Source: Enterococcus sp. HY326
GTDB lineage: Bacteria; Bacillota; Bacilli; Lactobacillales; Enterococcaceae
Assembly (NCBI RefSeq): GCF_026157065.1
Contig: NZ_JANLGQ010000004.1
Span: 310,001-374,000 of the forward strand
Direction: 5' to 3'
Length of the DNA stretch: 64,000 nt
Below the pieces are notes generated by a model. The model was not told where the DNA came from. It did not search any database and saw nothing but the letters and a program-made list of their open reading frames with translations. The position numbers and the translations under genes were made by a program. Of the stretch, positions 45,739 through 55,766 are shown piece by piece (the stretch's first letter is position 1; each line of letters opens with the position of its first letter).

Positions 45739-46733
45739 TTTTGGCGATTGAAAGCAGCTGCGATGAAACCAGCGTCGCCGTTGTCGAAAACGGCGAAAAA
45801 ATTTTAGCCAACATTGTCGCATCGCAAATAAAAAGTCATCGCCGTTTTGGCGGCGTCGTGCCAGAAGTAGCTAGTCGTCATCATGTGGAGCAGATTACTT
45901 TGTGTATTGATGATGCGTTGGCGGAGGCAGAAATTGAACCGCAAGATTTATCAGCAGTCGCTGTAACTTATGGCCCCGGCTTGGTAGGCGCCTTACTGAT
46001 TGGCGTGTCAGCTGCTAAAGCTTTTGCTTGGGCATATGATTTGCCGTTAATTCCAGTCAATCATATGGCAGGGCACATTTATGCGGCAAAATATGTGCAG
46101 CCGTTAAAATTTCCGCTTTTAGCTTTACTAGTCAGCGGCGGGCATACCGAATTAGTTTATATGGTTGAAGATGGTTCTTATGAAATCATCGGCGAGACCC
46201 GTGATGATGCCGCCGGAGAAGCCTACGATAAAGTCGGCCGCATTTTAGATCTGCCTTATCCCAGCGGAAAAGCTTTGGATGAATTGGCTCATCAAGGAAA
46301 AGATACTTATCATTTTCCACGGGCAATGCTGCAAGAGGACAATTTAGATTTTAGTTTTAGCGGTTTAAAGAGCGCCTTTATCAATTTAGTTCACAATGCG
46401 CAGCAACGGGAAGAAATGTTAATTCCTGAAGATTTAGCAGCCAGCTTTCAAGCCAGTGTGGTCGATGTCTTAGTCGGCAAAACTAAAAAAGCTTTAGCTA
46501 GCTATCCCGTCAAGCAATTAATTATTGCCGGCGGTGTTGCTGCCAACCAAGGTTTAAGAGCAGGCATGACTGAAATGATGGCTGAAAATTATCCGGAAAT
46601 TGAACTGTTGATTCCGCCATTGCGTTTATGCGGTGATAATGCGGCTATGATTGGCGCTGCTGGCTATATTGAATTTAAAAAGCAGCATCTAGCTAATATG
46701 GCTTTGAATGCCAAGCCAAGTTTGACATTTTAA
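45717..46733 (+). CDS. tsaD: TsaD, tRNA N6-threonylcarbamoyl transferase
   Basis: Catalytic subunit of the t6A enzyme, 338 residues, ASKHA fold with metal. It starts [15 protein letters not shown], with metal ligands His116 and His120 in HMAGHIYA and VSGGHTELV in the middle. The late Asp is in [12 protein letters not shown]. The start lies inside rimI with GTGCGCA/AAAAATG context and a weak ribosome site, suggesting coupling. With TsaB it would form the transfer complex in the cytosol. Confidence 0.95.
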   Translation: MSEVKSLILAIESSCDETSVAVVENGEKILANIVASQIKSHRRFGGVVPEVASRHHVEQITLCIDDALAEAEIEPQDLSAVAVTYGPGLVGALLIGVSAAKAFAWAYDLPLIPVNHMAGHIYAAKYVQPLKFPLLALLVSGGHTELVYMVEDGSYEIIGETRDDAAGEAYDKVGRILDLPYPSGKALDELAHQGKDTYHFPRAMLQEDNLDFSFSGLKSAFINLVHNAQQREEMLIPEDLAASFQASVVDVLVGKTKKALASYPVKQLIIAGGVAANQGLRAGMTEMMAENYPEIELLIPPLRLCGDNAAMIGAAGYIEFKKQHLANMALNAKPSLTF

Positions 46734-46773
46734 ATTGAATGCTGCGGTTTTTCTAGAAATTTCCGCAGGAGTC

Positions 46774-47031
46774 TGCTATAATTTTGGCAGTTAAAAAAGT
46801 CTGTTACGACAAAAGAGTAACGATTACAGATTTTCACAGCGAGTTTAGATTTGGTGGGAGCTAAACAAAAATGTAATGGTGAAACGCCCTTGTCAGATTC
46901 TATTTGCAGACGGTAGCTACCGTTATCAGCATAAAGTTGGCCGCAATTGCGGCAATCAGAGTGGTACCGCGGGAAATTCTCGTCTCTAGTTCTGTCAGTT
47001 TTAGAGCTGACAGTCTTAGAGGCGTTTTTTA
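46774..47031 (+). promoter_or_regulatory. T-box riboswitch before argS
   Basis: tRNA-sensing leader. An extended -10 TGCTATAAT (46774-46782) starts it. Stem I holds GGTGGGA (46853-46859), the stem GATTACA/TGTAAT and a likely specifier CGC (Arg) at 46885-46887. The T-box AGAGTGGTACCGCGGG is at 46958-46973. The terminator arms are 46981-46998 and 47007-47024 with a T-run. Uncharged tRNA-Arg should stabilise the antiterminator and raise argS expression. Confidence 0.93.
46981..47030 (+). terminator. T-box terminator hairpin
   Basis: CGTCTCTAGTTCTGTCAG pairs with CTGACAGTCTTAGAGGCG, followed by six T. Confidence 0.9.
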
Positions 47032-47064
47032 TTTACTTATTTATTTTGTTAAGGGGAGAATTTT

Positions 47065-48756
47065 ATGAACAATCAAGAAATCGTGGCAAAGGTCATCTTT
47101 GATGTTATCAAAGAACATTTGTCATTGGCAGAAGTCCAAAAATTATTGGAAACACCCAAGTCAGTTGATCATGGCGATGTAGCCTTTCCAGCCTTTGCTC
47201 TAGCCAAGGCTTTTCGCAAAGCGCCGCAGCAAATTGCTGCTGATTTAAAAGAGCAGATTAACGGGGAAGCCTTTGAAAAAATTGAAGTCGTGGGACCTTA
47301 TTTAAATTTCTTTATGGACAAAGGCCAAGTCACTGAAAAAACGTTGAAGGCCGTGATTGAAGCCGGTGAACATTTCGGCGACAGCACAATTGGTGAAAAT
47401 GGCAATGTCACGATTGACATGTCATCGCCAAATATTGCAAAACCAATCTCAATGGGTCATTTGCGCTCAACGGTTATCGGCAACTCCATCGCCTTAATCA
47501 TGAAAAAAATCGGCTACAACCCGATTCGGATTAATCACTTGGGAGACTGGGGCACGCAATTTGGCAAATTAATTGTGGCTTATAAAAAATGGGGTAGCGA
47601 AGAGGCAGTGCGGGCAACACCGATTACGGAGTTGCTGCGTCTTTATGTACAATTCCACGAAGAAGCTGAAACAGATAAAGCGTTGGAAGATGAAGCGCGG
47701 GCTTGGTTTAAACGCTTAGAAGAAAACGACGAAGAAGCGTTGCGTCTATGGCAGTGGTTCAGAGAAGAATCTCTAAAAGAATTCAATAAAATTTATGACA
47801 TGTTGGAAATTTCTTTTGATTCTTTAAACGGAGAGGCCTTCTACAATGATAAGATGGCTGAAGTTGTTACTTTGTTAGAGGAAAAACATCTATTAAAAGA
47901 AAATCAAGGAGCAGAAATTGTTGATTTGTCTGCCTATGACTTAAACCCAGCCTTAATCCGTAAATCTGATGGGGCAACTTTATATATTACTCGAGATTTA
48001 GCGGCGGCTATTTATCGTAAACGGACCTATGATTTTGCCAAGTCGTTGTATATTGTAGGGAACGAACAAAGCAATCACTTTAAACAATTAAAAGCCGTTC
48101 TCAAAGAGTTAGGCTTTGATTGGTCAGATGAGATGGTCCACGTGCCCTTTGGTTTAATTACTCAAGGTGGTAAGAAACTATCCACCCGTAAAGGTAAAAT
48201 TGTTTTATTAGAAGAAGTTTTAAACGAAGCAATTGCGTCTGCTAATGAACAAATTACCGAAAAAAATCCTGACCTTGCTAACAAGGATGAAGTGGCCAAA
48301 CAAGTTGGTGTTGGAGCGGTAGTTTTCCACGACTTAAAAAATGATCGTTTAAATAATTTTGATTTTAATTTAGAAGAAGTTGTCCGCTTTGAAGGAGAAA
48401 CCGGTCCTTACGTGCAATACACTTATGCTCGGGCAATGAGCATTTTACGGAAGGCTGACTTTGTCGCAGATGCTGAGAAGTCATATACCTTGGCTGACCC
48501 TGAAAGCTGGGAAGTCGTAAAATTATTACAAAAATATCCTGAAACAGTTTTACAGGCGGCTAACAATTTTGAACCGTCAGTGATTGCTAAGCATGCGATT
48601 AAATTAGCGCAGGCTTTTAATCGATACTACGCCCAAACTAAAATCTTAGTCGATGACAATGAAAAAGAAGCTCGTCTAGCACTAGTTTATGCGCTGACAA
48701 CCTTATTAAAAGAAGATTTGCGTTTGCTGGGTGTTCATGCACCGCAGGAAATGTAG
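47065..48756 (+). CDS. argS: Arginyl-tRNA synthetase
   Basis: Class I synthetase of 563 residues charging tRNA-Arg. An N-terminal Add-1 domain covers about 1-110. The HIGH-like signature is [16 protein letters not shown] near 119-134. The KMSKS region is KKLSTRKG. The C-terminal anticodon domain contains [10 protein letters not shown]. The ribosome site is AAGGGGAG. It is controlled by the T-box upstream and closed by a terminator. Confidence 0.96.
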   Translation: MNNQEIVAKVIFDVIKEHLSLAEVQKLLETPKSVDHGDVAFPAFALAKAFRKAPQQIAADLKEQINGEAFEKIEVVGPYLNFFMDKGQVTEKTLKAVIEAGEHFGDSTIGENGNVTIDMSSPNIAKPISMGHLRSTVIGNSIALIMKKIGYNPIRINHLGDWGTQFGKLIVAYKKWGSEEAVRATPITELLRLYVQFHEEAETDKALEDEARAWFKRLEENDEEALRLWQWFREESLKEFNKIYDMLEISFDSLNGEAFYNDKMAEVVTLLEEKHLLKENQGAEIVDLSAYDLNPALIRKSDGATLYITRDLAAAIYRKRTYDFAKSLYIVGNEQSNHFKQLKAVLKELGFDWSDEMVHVPFGLITQGGKKLSTRKGKIVLLEEVLNEAIASANEQITEKNPDLANKDEVAKQVGVGAVVFHDLKNDRLNNFDFNLEEVVRFEGETGPYVQYTYARAMSILRKADFVADAEKSYTLADPESWEVVKLLQKYPETVLQAANNFEPSVIAKHAIKLAQAFNRYYAQTKILVDDNEKEARLALVYALTTLLKEDLRLLGVHAPQEM

Positions 48757-48766
48757 GACATTGTTC

Positions 48767-48793
48767 AAGAGCGGAATATTCCGCTCTTTTTTG
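48767..48793 (+). terminator. Terminator after argS
   Basis: AAGAGCGGAAT/ATTCCGCTCTT perfect hairpin followed by T residues. Confidence 0.93.
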
Positions 48794-48896
48794 TATGAAA
48801 ACAATTTCAAAATTCCTGCCCAGAATCTTCATAAGTTTTTCAAAAATTTTGTTTAAATTATTTTTAAGAAGACTGACGCTAATGGGAGTGGTGAGA

Positions 48897-49013
48897 ATGA
48901 CCAAATTAGAAATTCTTCAATTAATTGTGGCGGTTTTATTATCCGGTGGGATTATTTTAAAAATTAAACAGCTATCAGCTTTTTTAAGTGATATTTTTGA
49001 AAAAAATCGTTAA
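48897..49013 (+). CDS. 38-residue single-TM peptide between argS and lsa
   Basis: Peptide starting MTKLEILQLIVAVLLSGG, with one TM (about 6-24) and a charged tail ending in FEKNR. The ATG at 48897 follows GGGAGTGGTGAG. A short hairpin with T-run (about 49014-49036) ends the transcript, so it is a separate small gene. The pattern recalls putative holin-like or type I toxin peptides of Gram-positive bacteria, but I cannot assign a family and see no proven antitoxin RNA. Confidence 0.5.
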   Translation: MTKLEILQLIVAVLLSGGIILKIKQLSAFLSDIFEKNR

Positions 49014-49026
49014 CAATGTTTTACCA

Positions 49027-49308
49027 TTGCTTTTTTAGGGAAAATCCGCTAGAATTTAAGTAATCAACAAAGGAGGTCTTCAGCCATTGAAATTTTAAGC
49101 CAATTTTTTAGAAGAGAACAGAAAATAATTGCTCCCTTTATAGGAGGAGTTTGTTCTTTTTCAGGATTGGTCTAAAGATGGGATGAAGACATCGCTTAAT
49201 TTTTTGAGCAGTTTTTTAATCAACCCCTCAACCGTCTTGAATAGGCGGTTTTTTCACGTCTGCCTACAAAACTCTTACTTGAGCTGGGGCACAAGGAGGA
49301 GTTTTTTT
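49027..49308 (+). promoter_or_regulatory. Attenuator-like leader of the Lsa-type ABC-F gene
   Basis: Promoter TTGCTT (49027-49032), 17-base spacer, TAGAAT (49050-49055). A consensus ribosome site AAAGGAGG (49069-49076) lies near the 5' end, followed by a possible uORF TTG-AAA-TTT-TAA (49087-49098). A terminator hairpin, stem 49230-49236/49244-49250 plus a T-run, lies about 55 bases before the ABC-F start. This is the arrangement of antibiotic-induced transcription attenuation. Confidence 0.65.
49230..49255 (+). terminator. Terminator hairpin inside the lsa leader
   Basis: AACCGTC pairs with GGCGGTT (one G-U), loop TTGAATA, followed by six T-rich bases. Confidence 0.7.
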
Positions 49309-50823
49309 ATGGCAACAATTGAAATAAAAGACTTAAATTTTGCCTATGACGGCAAGGAACCACTTTTTGAGGATGTCAATTTGACGATTGACAGTCATTG
49401 GAAATTAGGAATTATCAGTCGTAATGGTCGAGGAAAAACCACTTTAATGAAGCTCTTGTTAGGTCAAGAGGAATATAACGGGCAAATTATTCATCAACAA
49501 CAATTCGTGTATTTTCCTCAAACGGTCAATGATCCGACTAAATTGACGTATTATGTGTTACAGGAACTATCTGATTTTGAAGATTGGCAGGTTTTGCGGG
49601 AGCTGCATCAATTAGGGTTGGACGACTCTATTTTTTGGCGGCCCTTTGATACCTTAAGTGGCGGCGAGCAAACAAAGATTTTGCTAAGCCTGCTGTTTTT
49701 AGAAGAAGGCTATTTTCCGTTGATCGATGAGCCGACCAATCATTTGGATTTAGCTGCTAGAGAACAAGTCGCCGGATATTTGAAGAGAAAGAAAAATGGC
49801 TTTATCTTAATCAGCCATGATAGACAATTTGTCGATGAAACGGTGGACCATATCATTTCGATTGATAAAAATCGTTTGGTTTTGTATCAAGGAAATTATT
49901 CGACTTACGATGCTGAAAAAGAGCGGGAAGATAATTTTGAGCAGCAGCAAAATCAAAAGCTCAAGGGAGAAATTTCCCGTTTGAAAAAAACGGCCAAAGA
50001 AAAAGCTCAATGGTCACAAAGTCGTGAGACAGACAAATATGGCAAGCCGAATCAAAAAGGCAGCGGCGCCATTGGAGATACTGGCTTTATCGGTGCTCGG
50101 GCTGCTCGGGTGATGAAGAAGTCCAAGAATTTGGAACGGCGGATGGATAAAAACATCGCCGACAAGGAGCAGCTGTTAAAAAATATCGAATACATTGATC
50201 CGTTGACCTTAAATTATCAACCGGATTATCATCAGCGTTTTCTGACCTTAGAAAACGTTAGCTTAAATTTTGGCGCTGAGCCCCTTTTTGAAGCGGTCAA
50301 TGTCGATTTGTTAAAGGGCCAGAAATTAGCGATTACGGGTGAAAATGGTTCTGGTAAATCCGCTCTATTAAAAGCGATTTTAGGGACCTTCACTGGTGAA
50401 ATCAATGGGAAAATCAATTTGACGCAGGGAATTAAAATTTCTTATATTAAACAAAATTACGAAGCGAATCAAGGATACTTGAAGGATTTTGCTGAGACGG
50501 AGGGCTTAGATTACGAAAGTTTCCTGAGTAATTTAAAAAAATTAGGGATGGAACGTGATGTCTTCACCCAAAAAATTGAGACGATGAGTATGGGGCAAAA
50601 GAAAAAAGTGGAGGTGGCCAAATCCTTTTCTCAACCGGCGGCTTTATATGTTTGGGATGAGCCTCTAAATTATTTGGATGTCTTCAATCATAAACAATTG
50701 GAGGAACTGATTTTAAGTGTTGAGCCGACCTTGATTTTAGTCGATCACGATCAGCGTTTTATTGATGAAATTCAAGTGGACCACCAATTAAAACTAAAAA
50801 GAGTCTTGAAAACAGCTAAATAG
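49309..50823 (+). CDS. lsa: Lsa-type ABC-F ribosomal protection protein
   Basis: Cytosolic protein of 504 residues with two ATPase domains and no membrane part. ABC-F proteins of the Lsa group bind the ribosomal E site and displace lincosamides, streptogramin A and pleuromutilins. The first Walker A is RNGRGKTT (38-45) with signature LSGGEQ and the Asp box LIDEPTNHLDLA. The interdomain linker (about 205-300) contains KYGKPNQKGSGAI and GARAARVMKKSK. The second Walker A is GENGSGKSA with signature MSMGQKKK. The text closely resembles E. faecalis Lsa(A) as I recall it (VYFPQTV, WRPF, YVWDEPLNYLDVFNH). The ATG at 49309 follows AGGAGGAG; a longer frame from 49183 would run through the leader terminator and is rejected. 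The actual resistance spectrum is unproven. Confidence 0.9.
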   Translation: MATIEIKDLNFAYDGKEPLFEDVNLTIDSHWKLGIISRNGRGKTTLMKLLLGQEEYNGQIIHQQQFVYFPQTVNDPTKLTYYVLQELSDFEDWQVLRELHQLGLDDSIFWRPFDTLSGGEQTKILLSLLFLEEGYFPLIDEPTNHLDLAAREQVAGYLKRKKNGFILISHDRQFVDETVDHIISIDKNRLVLYQGNYSTYDAEKEREDNFEQQQNQKLKGEISRLKKTAKEKAQWSQSRETDKYGKPNQKGSGAIGDTGFIGARAARVMKKSKNLERRMDKNIADKEQLLKNIEYIDPLTLNYQPDYHQRFLTLENVSLNFGAEPLFEAVNVDLLKGQKLAITGENGSGKSALLKAILGTFTGEINGKINLTQGIKISYIKQNYEANQGYLKDFAETEGLDYESFLSNLKKLGMERDVFTQKIETMSMGQKKKVEVAKSFSQPAALYVWDEPLNYLDVFNHKQLEELILSVEPTLILVDHDQRFIDEIQVDHQLKLKRVLKTAK

Positions 50824-50888
50824 GATTTTTCGAATTGAAGCTAAATTTTGAAAATAACAATATATGGTTGAGCATTATCAAGTGAAAC

Positions 50889-50935
50889 AACTGCCATGAA
50901 GACTGTTTTTCGCAGCGTAAATGGCAGTTATTTCA
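50889..50935 (+). terminator. Terminator after lsa
   Basis: AACTGCCAT (50889-50897) pairs with ATGGCAGTT (50921-50929), followed by a T-rich but interrupted run. Confidence 0.65.
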
Positions 50936-50968
50936 TTGGGGAATTACTTTTTTAGAAATTTTATACTT

Positions 50969-50991
50969 GTTTTACAATTAGATTGTAAAAC
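50969..50991. promoter_or_regulatory. Perfect inverted repeat upstream of rpsB
   Basis: GTTTTACAAT, spacer TAG, ATTGTAAAAC: a 10-bp perfect inverted repeat centred about 50 bases before the rpsB -35. Its size and symmetry are operator-like; the binding protein is unknown. Confidence 0.5.
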
Positions 50992-51027
50992 AATCACAGT
51001 AAATACATGGGAATCAGTGATTTTCTA

Positions 51028-51197
51028 TTGACTAATTACCTGTTGTACTATAAACTATTCAGAGTGTGTCAGGTAGACACAACTATCTCACATTCAAACA
51101 TGTTTTTTAAAGTGGTGCTTTCTTTACTAGAGAGTTCTTTAAAAAGTTAAGTGTTTGGAGAGGGAAACAAAAAACCAAAAATTGGAGGAAACACAAC
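51028..51197 (+). promoter_or_regulatory. rpsB promoter and structured leader
   Basis: TTGACT (51028-51033) with TATAAA/TAAACT near 51049-51056. The roughly 135-base leader has a hairpin (GTGTC-AGGTA-GACAC inside GAGTGTG/CACATTC, about 51062-51098) before the ribosome site TTGGAGGAAA. Feedback by S2 is plausible but unproven. Confidence 0.55.
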
Positions 51198-51995
51198 ATG
51201 GCAGTAATTTCAATGAAACAATTGCTAGAAGCCGGCGTTCACTTTGGTCACCAAACTCGTCGCTGGAACCCGAAAATGAAGAAATACATCTTCACAGAAA
51301 GAAATGGTATCTACATCATTGACTTGCAAAAAACAGTCAAATTAGTAGATGCAGCATACGACTACATGAAAGCTGTTGCTGAAGAAGGCGGCGTTGCTTT
51401 ATTTGTCGGAACTAAAAAACAAGCACAAGAAGCAATCAAAGACGAAGCTATTCGTTCAGGTCAATACTATGTAAACCACCGTTGGTTAGGGGGAACTTTA
51501 ACTAACTGGGATACAATCCAAAAACGTATTTCTCGTTTGAAACAAATCAATACGATGGAAGAAGATGGCACTTTTGAAGTGTTGCCTAAAAAAGAAGTTG
51601 TTGGTTTGAATAAAGAACGGGAACGTCTACAAAAATTCTTAGGCGGTATCGCTGATATGCCGAGAATTCCTGATGTAATGTACATCGTAGACCCTCGTAA
51701 AGAACGCATCGCTGTTCAAGAAGCTCACAAATTAAACATTCCAATCGTGGCAATGGTTGATACAAACTGTGATCCAGATGAAATCGATGTAGTGATTCCT
51801 TCAAATGATGACGCAATTCGCGCCGTTAAATTGATTACTGCGAAAATGGCTGATGCCTTTATCGAAGGTAACCAAGGGGAAGACCAAGTGATTGAAGAAG
51901 ATTTTGTCGTTGAAACAGATGCAGACGGCGCAACTTCAATCGAAGAAATCGTTGATGTAGTAGAAGGCGACAACGCTGCTGAATCAGCTGAATAA
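51198..51995 (+). CDS. rpsB: Ribosomal protein S2
   Basis: Small-subunit protein of 265 residues. It starts [26 protein letters not shown], the classic S2 N-terminus, and contains the family signatures IDLQKT and [20 protein letters not shown]. The acidic C-terminal tail (about 230-265) is longer than in E. coli. It precedes tsf in the conserved order and is separated from it by a strong hairpin that likely reduces tsf read-through. Confidence 0.97.
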   Translation: MAVISMKQLLEAGVHFGHQTRRWNPKMKKYIFTERNGIYIIDLQKTVKLVDAAYDYMKAVAEEGGVALFVGTKKQAQEAIKDEAIRSGQYYVNHRWLGGTLTNWDTIQKRISRLKQINTMEEDGTFEVLPKKEVVGLNKERERLQKFLGGIADMPRIPDVMYIVDPRKERIAVQEAHKLNIPIVAMVDTNCDPDEIDVVIPSNDDAIRAVKLITAKMADAFIEGNQGEDQVIEEDFVVETDADGATSIEEIVDVVEGDNAAESAE

Positions 51996-52009
51996 TTTTT
52001 AAAAATCGG

Positions 52010-52064
52010 AGCTGTTTCAAAGGCTAGGCTACAGGCCGCACTCTCCTTTGAAGCAGCTTTTTTT
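52010..52064 (+). terminator. Hairpin terminator between rpsB and tsf
   Basis: AGCTGTTTCAAAGG (52010-52023) pairs with CCTTTGAAGCAGCT (52045-52058) with one mismatch, followed by seven T. Confidence 0.88.
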
Positions 52065-52112
52065 AGAGAAAATGATATCCAATAAAATTTATCATCAGGA
52101 GGAATTACTAAG

Positions 52113-52994
52113 ATGGCAGATGTAACAGCTAAAATGGTAAAAGAATTACGGGAAAGAACTGGCGTTGGCATGATGGACGCTAAAAAAGCATTAGTTGAAG
52201 TAGAAGGCGATATGGATCAAGCAATCGACTTATTACGTGAAAAAGGGATGGCCAAAGCTGCTAAGAAAAATGACCGGATTGCAGCAGAAGGTTTAGCTTC
52301 TGTGGCTGTTAATGGTAACGTTGCAGCGATTGTTGAAGTGAACTCTGAAACTGACTTCGTTTCTAAAAATGAAATGTTCCAAGACTTAGTTAAAGAAATC
52401 GCTGAAGTAATTGCAGCAAACAAACCTGCTGACATGGATGCAGCAATGGCTTTAGAAACTTCTAAAGGCAAAATGGACGCTGCTTTAATCGAAGCAACAC
52501 AAGTTATCGGTGAAAAAATCAGCTTCCGTCGTTTTGAAATTGTTGAAAAAACTGACGATGCTGCATTTGGCGCATACCTACACATGGGTGGCCGGATTGC
52601 TGTATTAGCTTTATTAGAAGGCACAACTGACGAAAACGTAGCCAAAGACGTTGCAATGCACGTTGCGGCTATCAACCCTCGTTATGTGAATGAAACTCAA
52701 ATTCCTCAAGAAGAATTAGATCATGAAAAAGCAATCTTAACTGAACAAGCTTTAAATGAAGGCAAACCAGCTCAAATCGTTGAAAAAATGGTTGAAGGCC
52801 GCTTGAAGAAATTTAAAGCGGAAATTGCTTTAGTTGACCAACCTTTCGTTAAAGACCCTGACATGACAGTGGAACAATATGTTGCTTCTAAAGGCGCAAC
52901 TGTTAAATCATTCACTCGTTTTGAAGTCGGCGAAGGTATTGAAAAACGTGAAGATAACTTTGTTGAAGAAGTTATGAGCCAAGTGAAAAAATAA
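52113..52994 (+). CDS. tsf: Elongation factor Ts
   Basis: Guanine-nucleotide exchange factor for EF-Tu, 293 residues. The N-terminal UBA-like part has [19 protein letters not shown], and the core has [13 protein letters not shown], which contacts EF-Tu. The C-terminal family stretch is [11 protein letters not shown]. The ribosome site is AGGAGG. A terminator hairpin follows. It can be fed by read-through from rpsB. Confidence 0.97.
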   Translation: MADVTAKMVKELRERTGVGMMDAKKALVEVEGDMDQAIDLLREKGMAKAAKKNDRIAAEGLASVAVNGNVAAIVEVNSETDFVSKNEMFQDLVKEIAEVIAANKPADMDAAMALETSKGKMDAALIEATQVIGEKISFRRFEIVEKTDDAAFGAYLHMGGRIAVLALLEGTTDENVAKDVAMHVAAINPRYVNETQIPQEELDHEKAILTEQALNEGKPAQIVEKMVEGRLKKFKAEIALVDQPFVKDPDMTVEQYVASKGATVKSFTRFEVGEGIEKREDNFVEEVMSQVKK

Positions 52995-53013
52995 TCTGTT
53001 TATGATAACAGAT

Positions 53014-53044
53014 GGGAACCCATGGAAATGGGCTCCCTTTTTTT
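53014..53044 (+). terminator. Terminator after tsf
   Basis: GGGAACCCAT (53014-53023) pairs with ATGGGCTCCC (53028-53037) with a small bulge, followed by T residues. Confidence 0.9.
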
Positions 53045-53111
53045 GCAGTCAAACAGCCCCATGATAGCAAAAATTTCAATTATTTTACACAGACAGATTT
53101 TTTTATATTAA

Positions 53112-53915
<804 letters not shown>

Positions 53916-53917
53916 TC

Positions 53918-54475
53918 ATGGCAGATGCAATTATGGACAGTGCCAAAGAAAAAATGAAAAAAGCTGAGGAAGCTTTACAAAGAGAACTTGGACAAATCAG
54001 AGCAGGCCGGGCAAATGCCAGCCTCTTGGATCGTATTCAAGTAAATTATTATGGCGCACCAACGCCAGTTAATCAAATGGCTTCAATCAACATTCCTGAA
54101 GCACGGGTTTTAATGATTACGCCTTTTGACAAAACTACTCTTGGCGATATCGAAAAAGCGATCATGGCCAGTGACATCGGCATTAGCCCAACCAATGATG
54201 GCAATGTGATTCGTTTGGTAATTCCGCAATTAACAGAAGAACGTCGGAAAGAATTAGCCAAAGAAGTAAAAAAAGTTGCTGAATCAGCAAAAATCGTAGT
54301 CCGCAATGTGCGTCGTGATGCCCTTGATGACTACAAGAAACAACAAAAGAGCGGCGACTTAACTGAAGATGACTTGCGGGATATGGAAAAGCAAGTCCAA
54401 ACTTTGACAGACAACAGCATCAAACAAATTGATCAAATCACTGCTGACAAAGAAAAAGAATTACTAGAAGTTTAA
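53918..54475 (+). CDS. frr: Ribosome recycling factor
   Basis: RRF, 185 residues. With EF-G it splits post-termination ribosomes. It contains the family signatures [20 protein letters not shown] and [14 protein letters not shown], and ends with the helical stretch [13 protein letters not shown]. The ATG follows GAGGGGG inside the 2-base gap after pyrH. A terminator follows at once. Confidence 0.97.
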   Translation: MADAIMDSAKEKMKKAEEALQRELGQIRAGRANASLLDRIQVNYYGAPTPVNQMASINIPEARVLMITPFDKTTLGDIEKAIMASDIGISPTNDGNVIRLVIPQLTEERRKELAKEVKKVAESAKIVVRNVRRDALDDYKKQQKSGDLTEDDLRDMEKQVQTLTDNSIKQIDQITADKEKELLEV

Positions 54476-54480
54476 TTTTA

Positions 54481-54526
54481 AGCAGACGAGCAGGCAAGCG
54501 CTGTGGCGCTGGTCTGCTCTTTTTTC
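54481..54526 (+). terminator. Terminator after frr
   Basis: AGCAGAC (54481-54487) pairs with GTCTGCT (54512-54518), with an inner AGCGC/GCGCT stem and a T-run. Confidence 0.9.
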
Positions 54527-54599
54527 GTCGTAAATTTTTTAAAAAGCAGTTAAGGACTGGTAAAACTCACGAATATTCATAGGCAAGGCCGCCAGTTAT

Positions 54600-54956
54600 T
54601 GATATAATATTTGGGAATCTAGGAATGATAGGTAGAAAGTTCTTACTGCATCTTTAGAAAGATTAAGTACTTGAGATGAGTCAGTTCGTCAGTTCTGCTT
54701 TTCGCAGCAAACAATGAAGAAAAGTCTGTTCTGGTCTTGAACAAATTTAACGACACCAATGTATAGCAGAATGATATACGAATGAAGCTACTGACAGAGA
54801 AGGGAAGATTTCTCTGGAGGTCTTTATTTGAAATCTAAGTTTGTCAGTACGCATACGATTCGACTAATTGAAATTGTTTGGTTAAGTCGAACTCTCAAAT
54901 CAAACTAAATTTCTCTAGAGAAATTTATTACCTTAGTACGAAGTAGGAGGAAAATC
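54600..54956 (+). promoter_or_regulatory. Promoter and long structured leader before uppS
   Basis: An extended -10 TGATATAAT (54600-54608) starts a leader of about 340 bases without a coding frame. It contains several inverted repeats: CTGC...GCAG near 54697-54709, TTCGACT/AGTCGAA (about 54859-54891), and the perfect 20-base palindrome AAATTTCTCTAGAGAAATTT (54907-54926). No T-box or other riboswitch motif was recognised. The ribosome site AGGAGG follows. Confidence 0.55.
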
Positions 54957-55766
54957 ATGTTACGCTTTTTTCCACAAAAGAATAAATTTGTTCAGCCGGA
55001 AAGTGAGCAGATTTTTGATAGAGCCGGATTGATTCCAAATCATGTGGCGATTATCATGGATGGCAATGGCCGTTGGGCACAAAACCGCCGGCTGCCGCGG
55101 GTAGCTGGTCATAAAGAAGGCATGGAAAATGTGAAACGAATTACCAAGCACGCTTCACGAATTGGTGTCAAGGTGCTGACGCTTTATGCCTTTTCGACGG
55201 AAAATTGGAAACGTCCGGACTCTGAGGTTAATTTTTTGATGCAGCTACCGGTTGATTTTTTTGATAAATTCGTACCGGAATTAATTGAAGAAAACGTTAA
55301 GGTTGAGGTGATGGGCTATCGGGATGCTTTACCAGAGCATACCAAAAAAGCCGTTGCCGATGCCATCGAGCAGACAAAAAATAATACGGGCATGATTTTG
55401 AATTTTGCTTTAAACTATGGCGGTCGTGCCGAAATTTTATCGGCAGTTCAAGCGATTGGCGAAGAAATTGCCAGCGGTGAGCGCTTAGTGATGGAAATTA
55501 CCGATGAAGCCATTGCAGATCATTTGATGACAGGCGTTTTACCAACGGACTACCGCGACCCTGAATTAGTGATTCGAACTAGCGGCGAAGAGCGAATCAG
55601 CAATTTTCTGTTGTGGCAAATTGCCTATAGTGAATTATTTTTTACTGAGGCTTTGTGGCCTGATTTTAACGATGAATTATTGGAACATGCACTCGCTTCC
55701 TATCAAAATCGCAATCGACGCTTTGGCGGTTTGGATGAAGCAGCAGACGAGGAGGATGAGCATTGA
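54957..55766 (+). CDS. uppS: Undecaprenyl diphosphate synthase
   Basis: cis-Prenyltransferase of 269 residues that extends farnesyl diphosphate to the C55 carrier for peptidoglycan and teichoic acids. The catalytic Asp35 is in [10 protein letters not shown]. Other conserved stretches are [11 protein letters not shown] and [15 protein letters not shown]. The ribosome site is AGGAGG. It overlaps cdsA by 4 bases. Confidence 0.96.
   Translation: MLRFFPQKNKFVQPESEQIFDRAGLIPNHVAIIMDGNGRWAQNRRLPRVAGHKEGMENVKRITKHASRIGVKVLTLYAFSTENWKRPDSEVNFLMQLPVDFFDKFVPELIEENVKVEVMGYRDALPEHTKKAVADAIEQTKNNTGMILNFALNYGGRAEILSAVQAIGEEIASGERLVMEITDEAIADHLMTGVLPTDYRDPELVIRTSGEERISNFLLWQIAYSELFFTEALWPDFNDELLEHALASYQNRNRRFGGLDEAADEEDEH

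Noticed and set aside
48638-48904. 88-codon minus-strand frame over the argS end
   Set aside because: It overlaps argS and its terminator, without start signals.
49183-49308. 42-residue N-terminal extension of the ABC-F protein
   Set aside because: It would translate through the leader terminator, has no ribosome site, and Lsa proteins start at the ATG that follows AGGAGGAG.
51725-52171. 148-codon minus-strand frame across rpsB and tsf
   Set aside because: It is Ser/Thr/Ile-rich, as antisense frames of ribosomal genes usually are; no independent signal.
54600-54956. T-box or other named riboswitch before uppS
   Set aside because: No TGGTACCGCG-type box or other recognised core was found, so it is reported only as an unclassified structured leader.
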